A stretch of DNA of 51,902 nucleotides, taken from positions 1 to 51,902 of IMG/VR virus record IMGVR_UViG_3300046692_000176. One strand, written 5' to 3'. Shown piece by piece: positions 31,868 to 40,084 of the stretch; position 1 is the first letter of the stretch, and each line of letters opens with the position of its first letter. The notes beneath the pieces are model-generated. The model worked only from the letters and a program-made list of their open reading frames with translations. It had not been told where the DNA came from and made no database searches. Both the position numbers and the translations under genes were made by a program. Source of the stretch: a virus.

Positions 31868-32830
31868 CTAGACAACATCGCCAGCTAGCGCGGCCTCATC
31901 CTCGGCGGACAGGCTCTTTAGCTCCTTACCGGTCATCTTCGACACGTCCAGGCTAGAGGCGCGCGCTCCGACGCCCGCTGGCTTGCCAGGCACCTTGGCG
32001 GCACGATCCAAACCTTTCTGAATATCAGGCTTAACCGGGTCAGGCGTCTTGGCTGCAGGCTCAGCCTTGGTTGCGGCATAACGAGGCCCGATTTTTGCGG
32101 CAGCCAGTTCCAACGCCTCGGCTGGGCTCTTGCCCTTGGCGACAAAGTGCTGGTGCCATACCAGCGTTTCGTCGATGGCATCCTGATTCTTGTCGTCGCT
32201 GTCCACGCTGAGGAAAGGATACGCGGCATAGGCCTTGCTCAACGCGAGCTCGAATTCAAGCTTGGCGCGCTTCGCGTCATCCGTGGCTTTGTTGGCTTGA
32301 TAGCGGCGGTCCGCGACCTGCTCAGCCTCGGCAATGGCGGCCTTGCGTTCCTCCGCGCGGATCTCGGCTCGAATCTGCTTTGCTTTGGTGCTGTCGCCGT
32401 CCAGGAATGCTGCTTGATAGCGATCTTCGGCGTCGTCGAAGTCGTATTGTGCTGGCGGTTCTTCCTTCTTCGGTGCGGCAGCCGGGGCCGAGCCCTTGGC
32501 ACGAGCAAGCTCCTCTTCCAGTTCAAGGACGCGCGCACGGTGCAGCTTGGCCTCTTCGTTGACCTCGTTGAAACGGGCGTGCGGGATCATCTTCGGCTTA
32601 TCGTCGCCGGCGATAGATGCCAAGGTGTCGGCGCTGTACTGTGGCTGGTCGTTGTCCAACTCACCGCCGCCCGGCGCGGACTGGTCATCAGGCTTTACTG
32701 ACTGCTGTGCTACGGCGCCATCAGGGTCATCCTGCGGCGGCACGTAGTCTTCCCCGCTCAGCGCGGCCTCTTCGGCCAGTCGAGCGTTGATGTCTTCCTG
32801 CGATTCTTGTACTGCTTCAGCTTTGCTCAT
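31868..32830 (-). CDS. Scaffold protein
   Basis: The 320-residue, highly charged protein starts MSKAEAVQESQEDINARLAE. It is disordered or coiled throughout (RARVLELEEELARAKGSAPA, KKEEPPAQYDFDDAEDRYQA, RAEIRAEERKAAIAEAEQVA) and has a basic C-terminus (SLDVSKMTGKELKSLSAEDE). The amino-acid composition and position between portal and capsid fit an internal scaffold. No protease gene is seen, so scaffold recycling as in P22 is possible. Confidence 0.82.
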   Translation of the reverse strand: MSKAEAVQESQEDINARLAEEAALSGEDYVPPQDDPDGAVAQQSVKPDDQSAPGGGELDNDQPQYSADTLASIAGDDKPKMIPHARFNEVNEEAKLHRARVLELEEELARAKGSAPAAAPKKEEPPAQYDFDDAEDRYQAAFLDGDSTKAKQIRAEIRAEERKAAIAEAEQVADRRYQANKATDDAKRAKLEFELALSKAYAAYPFLSVDSDDKNQDAIDETLVWHQHFVAKGKSPAEALELAAAKIGPRYAATKAEPAAKTPDPVKPDIQKGLDRAAKVPGKPAGVGARASSLDVSKMTGKELKSLSAEDEAALAGDVV

Positions 32831-32853
32831 GGTCTGCCCCTGGGTGCTCGTAA

Positions 32854-33018
32854 TTACTTGGCGATCTTCTGCAGTTCGGCCATTTTTTCTTTGGCCAATG
32901 CCTGCGCGGCTTTCAGTCGTTTCGGGTCTTTCTGAATCTCGGCGGCCTCAGCCAGCGAACGAAGGTCCTGCTCAACCTTCCATTTCATGTCTTCGGCGGC
33001 GATGTCGGACTTGCTCAT
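32854..33018 (-). CDS. Small helical protein between portal and scaffold
   Basis: A 54-residue protein (MSKSDIAAEDMKWKVEQDLR, then Lys/Ala-rich helix to MAELQKIAK) starts within the last codons of the portal gene (overlap of 4 bases) and ends 23 bp before the scaffold gene. It is highly charged and helical. No function is recognised; the tight coupling suggests a real gene. Confidence 0.65.
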   Translation of the reverse strand: MSKSDIAAEDMKWKVEQDLRSLAEAAEIQKDPKRLKAAQALAKEKMAELQKIAK

Positions 33019-35192
33019 GCGGGTACTCCTTCGATGCGCTGGGTTTCGATGCCGGTGTCCATGCCTACAGCAGGGCTTGCCGGTGTGAGTGGGTTGGTGT
33101 TCTTGGGAAGGTCAGGTGCTGCCAGGACGGTCCCGGTGTATTCCGGGACGATTGGAGCTGCGTCGTGGTCGACATATCCCGCCGACATCAGCAGCGCATC
33201 CGCGAGGCTGGCTGTGGCCGGGGTCTGCGCGATGGTTGCAGCTGTCTGAATGGCGCTGAACTGTGCCGTCACGGACTTGGAAACGGTATCTGCCCGGGTG
33301 TCGTCGGCTTGGGCCTTGAGCAGGTCCAGACTCGCGGCTGATTTGGCTGCATCCGCCTGCGAGCGAGTGGTTTCTGCTTGGGTCTTCTGCGCCTGGGCGG
33401 CCAGCAGATCGGCTTTGGCCTGCAAGGTAGGATCAACTGGCGGCGCTGGCTGCTGCGACATCGCGTCGACGATTTCCTGCTTATTGGCGAGGTTCGAGTA
33501 ACCGATGATGAACGGCCACGGGATATTCGCGCCTTTCTCGTTGAGCTCAATGGCTTGCAGGAACTGGCTGTTCTCGAAGGTGATCTGCGCCGGCGCCTCG
33601 GTGATGACCACGTCATATTCGCCGATGGTTAAATCGTTGAGGATGCGCGCGTCAGCCTGCGGCCAGTTCAGAGGAATTTCAGTGGTCGATTCCCTGCCTG
33701 ATGGGTCGGACTCAGTAATGCGCATGATGCGCGGCTGGTCGTAATACATCTGGATCAGCTCAAGGACTCGCTGGGCAACCATCGAGCGAGTACGCCCCAG
33801 ATTATCCAGCGGTACGGCCAATTGCTGCTGTGCGGCGAATTGACGGGTCTGGATGGCGATACCTGAGACTTCGTTGCCTTGATTGCCAGACATTGCCTGA
33901 TTGACGCCGGTGGCGCTCTCCAGCAGCACCGAGGCACGGTCGATGATGCGGTCGAAACCAGTGGGCACCTGGTTGGGCTGAATCTTCTGGGGCCGGTCTA
34001 GTGCATCGGTTCCTTTCTTGATGACCAGGTGCAGGCCCGTTTCAGCCCCTCGGCCAGCTAATTCGCCATCGGCCATGTTGGTGAGCGTACCCGCAACCGT
34101 GATCCAGCCGCTGTTCGCAGTGGTATTGATGATGTGCAGGAACTGGCTCATAGACTTGTTGAGCAGCTGCTGCGGGCCGATCGCATCATCCACAAGGCCA
34201 CGAGTCTTGCCGCGGCGGAAAGTCGGAAAGAACGGAACCACGGTGAAGTGGTTGAATGGGGACCAATCATCGTGCAGGACTTTGTCCTTGGTGGTGATCA
34301 ACCAACGCACACGTCGGACCTTGCGCTTCTGGCGAATCCCGCCGGCGGCGATCATCTCGTCAACGGCATTGGGGTTGATGTCCTCGACCAGTCGGATGTC
34401 GCCCGTCGCGCTGATCACGACGTCAGCCGTATCCATCTGCCAGAACTGCCGATCGATGATCCGGTAGCGCTTGGTGGACTTGTCATCCTCGTCTTCGCCG
34501 TAGAACTCTGGAAAGAAGGCATCGGCATCACCGAACTTCGCGCGTTCGACGTCATCGGCCACCGGCAGGAAGGTGTCGCCGGAGTAATCCTCGTCGTCCA
34601 GCGCCTTGAGCGCCTTGGTGCCCATCAGCATCTCAATCTCGACCTGGGTGAGCATTCGAGTGATGGTTACGTCAGCCCAATCGTCAGGGTCGTAGCTGTT
34701 CGCGTCAGGATCCGGAATCACGTCCATTGGGTCGAGGATGTCAATCTTGATCTCGCCGAGGATCGTATCGGCGTAGCTCATGCGAATGTCGAAGTAACCT
34801 CGCTGCTGAATCACACCATCGCTGAACACCTGCGTTTCCTTGAAGTGCAGCAGGTTATTGTCAGCGATCTGCATGGCGAGCTTTGAGAGCGTGCTGGCCG
34901 TCTCGGCATCAGCTGCACCCGCGCGTGGGCGGAAACCGATATCCATGCGGTTGCCTATCTGGTAACCCACGGCTGCGTTGATCTTGTTCTTGATCTGGTT
35001 GAATTCCAGAGCAGGACGGCCAGCCTCGGCTAGAATTTGCCGGTCGATGTCCTTCCACTGGCAGCCGCCGCCCAGGTAATAGTTCTCGCACTCGCGAGCC
35101 TTCTCGACGTAATCGCGATGACCACGGTTGAGACCGTACTCGTAGCGCGACCAGTTGTCCGTCGCTTTCTGGTTTTCGGAGGCTTCAGCCAT
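33015..35192 (-). CDS. Portal protein, P22-like
   Basis: The 725-residue protein starts MAEASENQKATDNWSRYEYG. It contains LEFNQIKNKINAAVGYQIGN, DILDPMDVIPDPDANSYDPD and DDAIGPQQLLNKSMSQFLHI, the pattern of P22-type portals. The C-terminal helical barrel is long (about residues 570-660, Gln/Ala-rich). The ring is the DNA channel and the motor docking site. It lies directly after the large terminase gene with one base between the stop and start. Confidence 0.9.
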   Translation of the reverse strand: MAEASENQKATDNWSRYEYGLNRGHRDYVEKARECENYYLGGGCQWKDIDRQILAEAGRPALEFNQIKNKINAAVGYQIGNRMDIGFRPRAGAADAETASTLSKLAMQIADNNLLHFKETQVFSDGVIQQRGYFDIRMSYADTILGEIKIDILDPMDVIPDPDANSYDPDDWADVTITRMLTQVEIEMLMGTKALKALDDEDYSGDTFLPVADDVERAKFGDADAFFPEFYGEDEDDKSTKRYRIIDRQFWQMDTADVVISATGDIRLVEDINPNAVDEMIAAGGIRQKRKVRRVRWLITTKDKVLHDDWSPFNHFTVVPFFPTFRRGKTRGLVDDAIGPQQLLNKSMSQFLHIINTTANSGWITVAGTLTNMADGELAGRGAETGLHLVIKKGTDALDRPQKIQPNQVPTGFDRIIDRASVLLESATGVNQAMSGNQGNEVSGIAIQTRQFAAQQQLAVPLDNLGRTRSMVAQRVLELIQMYYDQPRIMRITESDPSGRESTTEIPLNWPQADARILNDLTIGEYDVVITEAPAQITFENSQFLQAIELNEKGANIPWPFIIGYSNLANKQEIVDAMSQQPAPPVDPTLQAKADLLAAQAQKTQAETTRSQADAAKSAASLDLLKAQADDTRADTVSKSVTAQFSAIQTAATIAQTPATASLADALLMSAGYVDHDAAPIVPEYTGTVLAAPDLPKNTNPLTPASPAVGMDTGIETQRIEGVPA

Positions 35193-35193
35193 A

Positions 35194-36738
35194 TCAGGCA
35201 CTCATCGCAGATTTGTTTCGGGAATTCCGGTTCAGCAGCTTTGCTTTCCAGTCTTCTGTGAATACATCGTCAGCGGAAACCGGCTCGGCGAAAGTCAGAG
35301 CAAGTGCATCGCCATCGTCTGGGGAGCGGCGCAACACCTTCTTGATCTCCTCTTTCTTATCCAGCTTCAGCTGACCGTTGCTGCTGTACTGGTCGCCGCG
35401 AGCGGAGGTGAGGTCGCCATGCAGGCGGTCATCGTCAGGTATGCAAGGGGTTATATCGTCGTGAATCCATTCAGCCATCTCGCCCCACATCTCGGAGCGC
35501 TTGTTGAAGTACTTGCGCTGGTCAGAGGCAGATGACCCGAAGTTCACGGCGGTGACGCGGTCGCCAAAGCCTAGCTCCACGAGCCGGTCATAAACACCCG
35601 CACCGATTCCGCCGATATCGATGAACATCATGCGGATGGTTGGATCTTCGCGGAGCATCCGGGCGGCTTGGCCCGCTACGTTCATGGTGTCTGCGGATTT
35701 GTTGCGCTCCAGCCCCCAAGCCACACGGCCTTGGCGATGGATGAACACTGAAGGGTCGCCGCCACGCCCAGGGTCGAGACCTACAACATGGGCGCCGATG
35801 CGCTGGGCATTCTTGAGCGGTCGTTTTCGGGCGAGAGATACCTTTACCGTGTTGATCAGCGGCTTATGACCGATGCGCTGGAATGCGAGGTCAACGGTGG
35901 CCGGGTATTCCTGGTTGAACCAGTTGTGGTCGCCAGCGAAGTCGGTTGCGATCTTGGCGGCGCGCCACGACATCTGCTCTTCGTCGAGGCCGTAGGCCTC
36001 TTGATATTCGTAATCCTCATCCGACATTTCGAAGGAAAAGTCGCTACGGCGGTAGCCTCTATCCGCAAACCATGGAATGAAAACGGCCATGTAATCAGAT
36101 TCACCAGCCTCGGCCTTCACCCAATATTCGTGGAAAAGATTACCCAGACCATTTGCCGTAGATTCAATAATGCCCTCGGTTCCTTCGATCAACGGCAGAC
36201 TTTGCCCCAAGCCAGCCATGATTTCCTGCGCGTTGGGATAGAACGCCATCTCCGAAGCATGCAGATACTGAACCGTGCCTGACCGACCAGCTGCAGGACT
36301 GCCCGCTGTTGCTACCTTGTAGCCGCCATTTCTCTTTGCAAAGGACAGCTCATGGCTTGAATTTGCCTTGGTGACAGGGCGCATGAAGGACGGCATTTGC
36401 TCGTAGAAGGTCCTCGCCATGCCAAACAGGTTCTGCGTGGCTGAATCGAGGTGGGTGAGGATCATCGTCCGCTTGCCATTGTTCATGCTGGTCTTTTTGA
36501 AAAACCTCGCAGCGACGTACGTGCTGATACCCTGCTGTCTACCCTTGAGCACAATTACCCGAACCCAGCCCTTCTCGGCGCGCTGCTTTTCGATAGCTTC
36601 GTGCAGTATGCGCTGGGCGTCATTCCACACAAACGGAAGCACCGCGCCTTCTTTGGTGCGGATCTTTAGGGCAACCTTGCAGTAAAGCTCATCGTCCTCG
36701 ATAAGCTTTGTGCACATGGCGTCTAGCGACATTGGCAT
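35194..36738 (-). CDS. Terminase large subunit
   Basis: The 514-residue ATPase-nuclease has a Walker A-like GRQQGIST (residues 66-73), a LHASEMAF Walker B-like region (E163), and IIESTANG as coupling motif. The RNase H-type nuclease has GLDPGRGGD (D322) and FIDIGGIG (D374). It packages DNA through the portal. The start at 36738 (or 36732) has no strong ribosome-binding site, and the leader from promoter B would be only about 15-20 bases. Confidence 0.93.
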   Translation of the reverse strand: MPMSLDAMCTKLIEDDELYCKVALKIRTKEGAVLPFVWNDAQRILHEAIEKQRAEKGWVRVIVLKGRQQGISTYVAARFFKKTSMNNGKRTMILTHLDSATQNLFGMARTFYEQMPSFMRPVTKANSSHELSFAKRNGGYKVATAGSPAAGRSGTVQYLHASEMAFYPNAQEIMAGLGQSLPLIEGTEGIIESTANGLGNLFHEYWVKAEAGESDYMAVFIPWFADRGYRRSDFSFEMSDEDYEYQEAYGLDEEQMSWRAAKIATDFAGDHNWFNQEYPATVDLAFQRIGHKPLINTVKVSLARKRPLKNAQRIGAHVVGLDPGRGGDPSVFIHRQGRVAWGLERNKSADTMNVAGQAARMLREDPTIRMMFIDIGGIGAGVYDRLVELGFGDRVTAVNFGSSASDQRKYFNKRSEMWGEMAEWIHDDITPCIPDDDRLHGDLTSARGDQYSSNGQLKLDKKEEIKKVLRRSPDDGDALALTFAEPVSADDVFTEDWKAKLLNRNSRNKSAMSA

Positions 36739-36761
36739 AACCGGGTTAGGTGATGCACCGC

Positions 36762-36789
36762 AGGCTATGTGACTGGATTTGTCGTGCAA
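36762..36789 (-). promoter_or_regulatory. Late-type promoter motif B (large terminase)
   Basis: On the minus strand TTGCAC, a 16-base spacer ending ATCCAGTCACA, then TAGCCT. It lies 24 bp upstream of the large terminase start. Confidence 0.7.
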
Positions 36790-36795
36790 CAGGCG

Positions 36796-37107
36796 TTAAC
36801 TAACGCGCTGCTTTGGCTTTAAATTTTCAATTCGCGTGTTGGTTGCATCTCCGTCCAGGTATTCCACCTGCTGTTCAGGCCGAAGTCCCAAGAACATCGC
36901 CGCGACGACCCGGCCCACCACATGCGTCTTGCGGCCGATCCCTACCAGTTTGTAGCGGCGACCGCCGATAGTGGAAACGTACCCTGCCCGATCACCGGGC
37001 TTTGATCGTGATTGAGCCCGAACAGTCTTCCAGGTCAGCTCGCCCGTAACATCGTCGTAATAAAATTGGTCACTGAATGAATCAGTTTGCAGCGCCGGTC
37101 TGGTCAT
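36796..37107 (-). CDS. HNH-like protein with degenerate active site
   Basis: The 103-residue protein starts MTRPALQTDSFSDQFYYDDV after GGGGGC. It has a NUMOD/HNH-type layout: DDVTGELTWK, then GGRRYKLVGIGRKTHVVGRV, VAAMFLGLRPEQQVEYLDGD and NTRIENLKP. In active HNH_3 proteins the corresponding segment is V(D/N)HxxG; here it reads VEYLDG, so the central His is missing. It may be an inactive or altered nuclease. It lies just upstream of the large terminase and downstream of promoter motif F. Confidence 0.65.
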   Translation of the reverse strand: MTRPALQTDSFSDQFYYDDVTGELTWKTVRAQSRSKPGDRAGYVSTIGGRRYKLVGIGRKTHVVGRVVAAMFLGLRPEQQVEYLDGDATNTRIENLKPKQRVS

Positions 37108-37129
37108 GTTGCCCCCTTGGTTTGAGTCG

Positions 37130-37157
37130 AGGCTATGTGACTCAACCCGATTTGCAA
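37130..37157 (-). promoter_or_regulatory. Late-type promoter motif F
   Basis: On the minus strand TTGCAA, a 16-base spacer ending TGAGTCACA, then TAGCCT. It lies 23 bp upstream of the HNH-like gene. The central TCACATAGCCT block is conserved while the preceding bases differ. Confidence 0.65.
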
Positions 37158-37164
37158 CAGGCAT

Positions 37165-37193
37165 GAAAAAGCCCCGTCGACGCAGGGCTTTTT
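37165..37193. terminator. Bidirectional terminator
   Basis: AAAAAGCCC and GGGCTTTTT form a 9-bp stem around CGTCGACGCA, with T-runs on both strands. It separates the secreted-protein gene (37214-37510) from promoter F, so the two genes are separate transcription units. Confidence 0.75.
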
Positions 37194-37213
37194 CTTTGGT
37201 CCGGGCTTCGTAT

Positions 37214-37510
37214 TTAGGCGGCGATTGATTCGCCGTCAGCTGGTTCAGGCTGCAACTTGGCTGAACTCATCACGAAGTGGTTGCCCTCGGCGCGCAGATT
37301 GGAAGCAAGGCTGGTTGTGGTCGGTTCGCCACCGGAGCGCCAGTGAACCAGGGCGATGTCGAGTCGCGCGACAGAGGCACCGTGGAACTCACCGATGGAC
37401 TTCAGGCTGGACAGCACATAACTGGGCTTGTCCATGGTGGACGCGAAGGCGGAACCGAAACAGGCGCAGAGCGCGAGGCAGGCGAAGGACAGGAAGCGTT
37501 TGATCATCAT
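37214..37510 (-). CDS. Small secreted protein, own promoter and terminator
   Basis: The 98-residue protein starts MMIKRFLSFACLALCACFGS, a classic signal peptide with probable cleavage after AFA near residue 26. The mature part (about 72 residues) ends FVMSSAKLQPEPADGESIAA; no family is recognised. GGAG precedes the start. The gene has promoter motif G upstream and a terminator downstream, the usual sign of an independently expressed accessory gene. A surface or periplasmic effect on the host is possible but not shown. Confidence 0.65.
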   Translation of the reverse strand: MMIKRFLSFACLALCACFGSAFASTMDKPSYVLSSLKSIGEFHGASVARLDIALVHWRSGGEPTTTSLASNLRAEGNHFVMSSAKLQPEPADGESIAA

Positions 37511-37561
37511 GGGTAAGGCTCCGGTGCGTTTGTGGAACAGATTCAGTTGACAGGAGCCTTG

Positions 37562-37589
37562 AGGATTTGTGACTGATCTGGTATTGCAA
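37562..37589 (-). promoter_or_regulatory. Late-type promoter motif G
   Basis: On the minus strand TTGCAA, a 16-base spacer ending ATCAGTCACA, then AATCCT. It is 52 bp upstream of the secreted-protein gene; the -10 end is the most divergent of the set. Confidence 0.55.
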
Positions 37590-37598
37590 GCGGCTATA

Positions 37599-37982
37599 TT
37601 AATTACGCATCGCCCTACCCACCTCAGCAGCAACGCGAACGATGGCTCGACGGGTAGATGCAAACTCATCCATGCTGAAGCTCGGATGCTCTACTGATTC
37701 GAAACCATCAGGACTGAACGCCGTGACGTGCTCATTGTTGTAGGTTCCAGGGGTGATCTGAATTTTGAGCTTTACCGCCAGATGAAATGCATGAGCATCA
37801 TCAATCAGTGGATTCCAGGCTTTGAGACCGAAAGGGGTCTGTACTGCGAAGCGATACATCACCTGACTATCGGAATGCATTCGCTCTTCTATGTGCGGGA
37901 CAATCACGTAACTGATAGCTTTACCTGCTAACTCAACCAGTTGCTGGTCGGAAGCCTCCTCAATCGTTTGGGAATCCTGCAT
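37599..37982 (-). CDS. DUF2591-like phage protein
   Basis: The 127-residue protein starts MQDSQTIEEASDQQLVELAG and contains YNNEHVTAFSPDGFESVEHP, similar to small phage proteins of unknown function that are often grouped with DUF2591. It ends with a helical tail (STRRAIVRVAAEVGRAMRN). It lies in the accessory group between the terminase subunits. Confidence 0.5.
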   Translation of the reverse strand: MQDSQTIEEASDQQLVELAGKAISYVIVPHIEERMHSDSQVMYRFAVQTPFGLKAWNPLIDDAHAFHLAVKLKIQITPGTYNNEHVTAFSPDGFESVEHPSFSMDEFASTRRAIVRVAAEVGRAMRN

Positions 37983-38054
37983 ATCAACTACCTCTAGCCG
38001 ATGACCTCAGTGGGATGCGGCAGGTGATGAGGTGATCACCGTTCGGGAGCTACC

Positions 38055-38366
38055 CTAGCCGCAATCGGATTCTACCAGTGATCCGTCACGGGTTATCTGA
38101 AAATTACCTAGCGCCACGATTTGCTTTGATGGCGTTTCGTGGCGCGACTCGAAGATAATCTTCATGGCGCCCGGCTTGAGCCTCGCATGCACGGTTCGGT
38201 CGTAGTCTTGGCGGATGATCGTGTAGCCGGGCAAAACTTCCATATCGAAGGACCGGCATATCTTCTCGTACTGAACCAATGCCTCCCATTCGCTCGATCC
38301 AACGTAGATCGTGCTGCCTTCGACCAGCATGCGCAATGCAGCTTCGAGCCCCGGCTTTAATTTCAT
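38055..38366 (-). CDS. Hypothetical phage protein
   Basis: The 103-residue protein starts MKLKPGLEAALRMLVEGSTI and continues WEALVQYEKICRSFDMEVLP, then RTVHARLKPGAMKIIFESRH. No family is recognised. It overlaps the upstream zinc-ribbon gene by four bases, so both are in one unit downstream of the small terminase. Confidence 0.6.
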   Translation of the reverse strand: MKLKPGLEAALRMLVEGSTIYVGSSEWEALVQYEKICRSFDMEVLPGYTIIRQDYDRTVHARLKPGAMKIIFESRHETPSKQIVALGNFQITRDGSLVESDCG

Positions 38367-38737
38367 AGCTTCGGATCCGTGCAGAAGTCAAAGGACCAGC
38401 AGCCCCGGCCCCACGATGCAGGATTCCACCAGACCGAGAAGGATATCCAGCAGCCGACCACATCACGAAACCCAGAACGAGTGCCACAGCTTCCACAAAC
38501 CTTGAGATGGTCGTGCGCGTTCTCATGAGTGGCACCAAAGGGGCATGGATGCACTGCCGAGCAGTCAACGCAGATGACTACGTTGCGATAGCCTCCAGCC
38601 GATCCTTTGATGAGATCGACCTCTTCAATGAATCTGTCGAAGTTCGGTGTAGTGAGCCGCGACGGATCCATACTGAGCGGCAAGCCCATCCGACGTTTGG
38701 CCTCGGCGTAAATTGCGTCGTTGTCGCGCAACTTCAT
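38363..38737 (-). CDS. Zinc-ribbon-like hypothetical protein
   Basis: The 124-residue protein starts MKLRDNDAIYAEAKRRMGLP. It has VVICVDCSAVHPCPFGATH and then HDHLKVCGSCGTRSG, a set of spaced Cys/His pairs fitting one or two zinc ribbons. The C-terminus is Trp-rich. It is coupled by overlaps to the small terminase upstream and the next gene downstream. No function is assigned. Confidence 0.62.
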   Translation of the reverse strand: MKLRDNDAIYAEAKRRMGLPLSMDPSRLTTPNFDRFIEEVDLIKGSAGGYRNVVICVDCSAVHPCPFGATHENAHDHLKVCGSCGTRSGFRDVVGCWISFSVWWNPASWGRGCWSFDFCTDPKL

Positions 38738-39345
38738 GCCTTCGCCTCCATCAGCCGAGCAAGGCGGTCCTCGATTGACTCTTCACCACTCACTTCGTCA
38801 AGGTTGTAGGCCTGACGCTCGAGCGCGACGAGATTCTTCATCGCGGTGGACAGGTCACGCAGCACGGCAGCATTGCTCGGCAGCGAGATGGCCTTATTCA
38901 TTCGGTACCGGCGCTGGCCGTTGTCGTCGTCCTTCGTCTCGATCTCGATGTCGTTTTCGATCGACTCGCGGTTGACTGCCGTGTCGATGAGCTGGCCCAT
39001 CAGCAGGCTGACAATCTCCTGCCCTTGGCCGATGTCCTTGCGATGTCGCTTGATGACTGCCAGGTTGGTCTGGACAGCTACTGCAACGTCTTCCCGTGTA
39101 GGGGTGTTAACAGATGAGTTAACAGTGTTAACTGATTCCTCATTGTCGGCGGCGTGAACGATCAGAGCGGCCCGCGTACGCTCACGAACTTCCTGTGTAG
39201 CATCCTTCGCCCACCGCTTCTCTTTGGCCTTCTTACTGATGGCGGCGGCGGTACAGTCGTGCTTGGATGCCAGTGCACGCAGGGACAACTGACCTACCCG
39301 GTATTCCCGCTCTACGGCATCCCAGTCGACCTTCTTGGCTTTCAT
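38734..39345 (-). CDS. Terminase small subunit
   Basis: The 203-residue protein starts MKAKKVDWDAVEREYRVGQL with an N-terminal helix-turn-helix (SLRALASKHDCTAAAISKKA), basic RWAKDA, then a helical oligomerisation part and an acidic/hydrophobic tail (ESIEDRLARLMEAKA). This is the form of small terminases that recognise pac or cos DNA. It is separated from the large subunit by five small genes, unlike the usual adjacent pair. Confidence 0.8.
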   Translation of the reverse strand: MKAKKVDWDAVEREYRVGQLSLRALASKHDCTAAAISKKAKEKRWAKDATQEVRERTRAALIVHAADNEESVNTVNSSVNTPTREDVAVAVQTNLAVIKRHRKDIGQGQEIVSLLMGQLIDTAVNRESIENDIEIETKDDDNGQRRYRMNKAISLPSNAAVLRDLSTAMKNLVALERQAYNLDEVSGEESIEDRLARLMEAKA

Positions 39346-39779
39346 CGCTGCGAGCCCGCATCAAGAACCAGCAACCGAACCTGCCCACCTGTGCCTGTAT
39401 CGCGCTTCTTCGCCATTTCCACCGCCTCTCCTGCACTGGCGCCCATGTCCATGGCAGTCAGAGCGTGAGGCATACCGCTGCCCATGGCGTAGATAGATCG
39501 AGGGGATACTGGGATTTTCCAGAAGCCCCCATAGTTGTTGTGCCCGATACACCAAATTGTCTCGCCATCGAAAGCCAGACCGCTTGCATCTAGGTTTTTG
39601 TGGCTCGCGCCGAAGTAAGCTTCGATCAGGCGGGAGAAATCGCCGGTAGCACCTGTCAGGATGAACTTCACGCCCTTGGTCTCTATCAGCTTCTCGTAGT
39701 CGTCATGAGAAATGATCGCCCCGAGAGTAATGCGGGAGTCATACGCGATCACCCCGTCTTTGTAGGCGATTGTGGTCAT
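39342..39779 (-). CDS. Proteasome/HslV-like N-terminal-nucleophile hydrolase-type protein
   Basis: The 145-residue protein starts MTTIAYKDGVIAYDSRITLG and has KGVKFILTGATGDFSRLIEA, then YAMGSGMPHALTAMDMGASA and GEAVEMAKKRD. This is the layout of a small Ntn-hydrolase fold like HslV/20S beta subunits: Thr at position 2-3, D-S-R, and a GSG-A-x-A block with G-A-S-A-x-E-A-V. Phage members are common and of unknown target. Activity would need removal of the initiator Met to free a Thr. It overlaps the small terminase start. Confidence 0.75.
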   Translation of the reverse strand: MTTIAYKDGVIAYDSRITLGAIISHDDYEKLIETKGVKFILTGATGDFSRLIEAYFGASHKNLDASGLAFDGETIWCIGHNNYGGFWKIPVSPRSIYAMGSGMPHALTAMDMGASAGEAVEMAKKRDTGTGGQVRLLVLDAGSQR

Positions 39780-39801
39780 CAGAAGCGCTCCTGCTCGTCG
39801 A

Positions 39802-40059
39802 TCAGCATGTGATCAGCGGCTGCCCGATTGTGTGATGAGGCCAAACACTGCGCTCAAACCGCTCAAGGGGCGTCAGATGCCGCGCTGGCTCGGCGAAGAC
39901 CGGTCCGGTACTGGGAGGCAGCCCGATCTTCGGCGTCACCTTCACGAACACCGTATTCAGGTGGTCATTGATGGACTTCCACTGCTCGGGCGTAGGCTGG
40001 GTGCCCTCAGTCAGCTCAGCGAATCCTTGAAGCCAATAGGCGAATTGCTCTGCGGTCAT
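39802..40059 (-). CDS. Small conserved Pseudomonas phage protein
   Basis: The 85-residue protein starts MTAEQFAYWLQGFAELTEGT eight bases after GGGAGC. The N-terminal block through PTPEQWKSINDHLNTVFVKV is common in Pseudomonas phages with no known function. The C-terminal part (ARHLTPLERFERSVWPHHT) is less conserved-looking. It lies between the Ntn-hydrolase gene and the membrane proteins. Confidence 0.65.
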   Translation of the reverse strand: MTAEQFAYWLQGFAELTEGTQPTPEQWKSINDHLNTVFVKVTPKIGLPPSTGPVFAEPARHLTPLERFERSVWPHHTIGQPLITC

Positions 40060-40084
40060 GCGCACTGCTCCCGTGCTTGATTGA

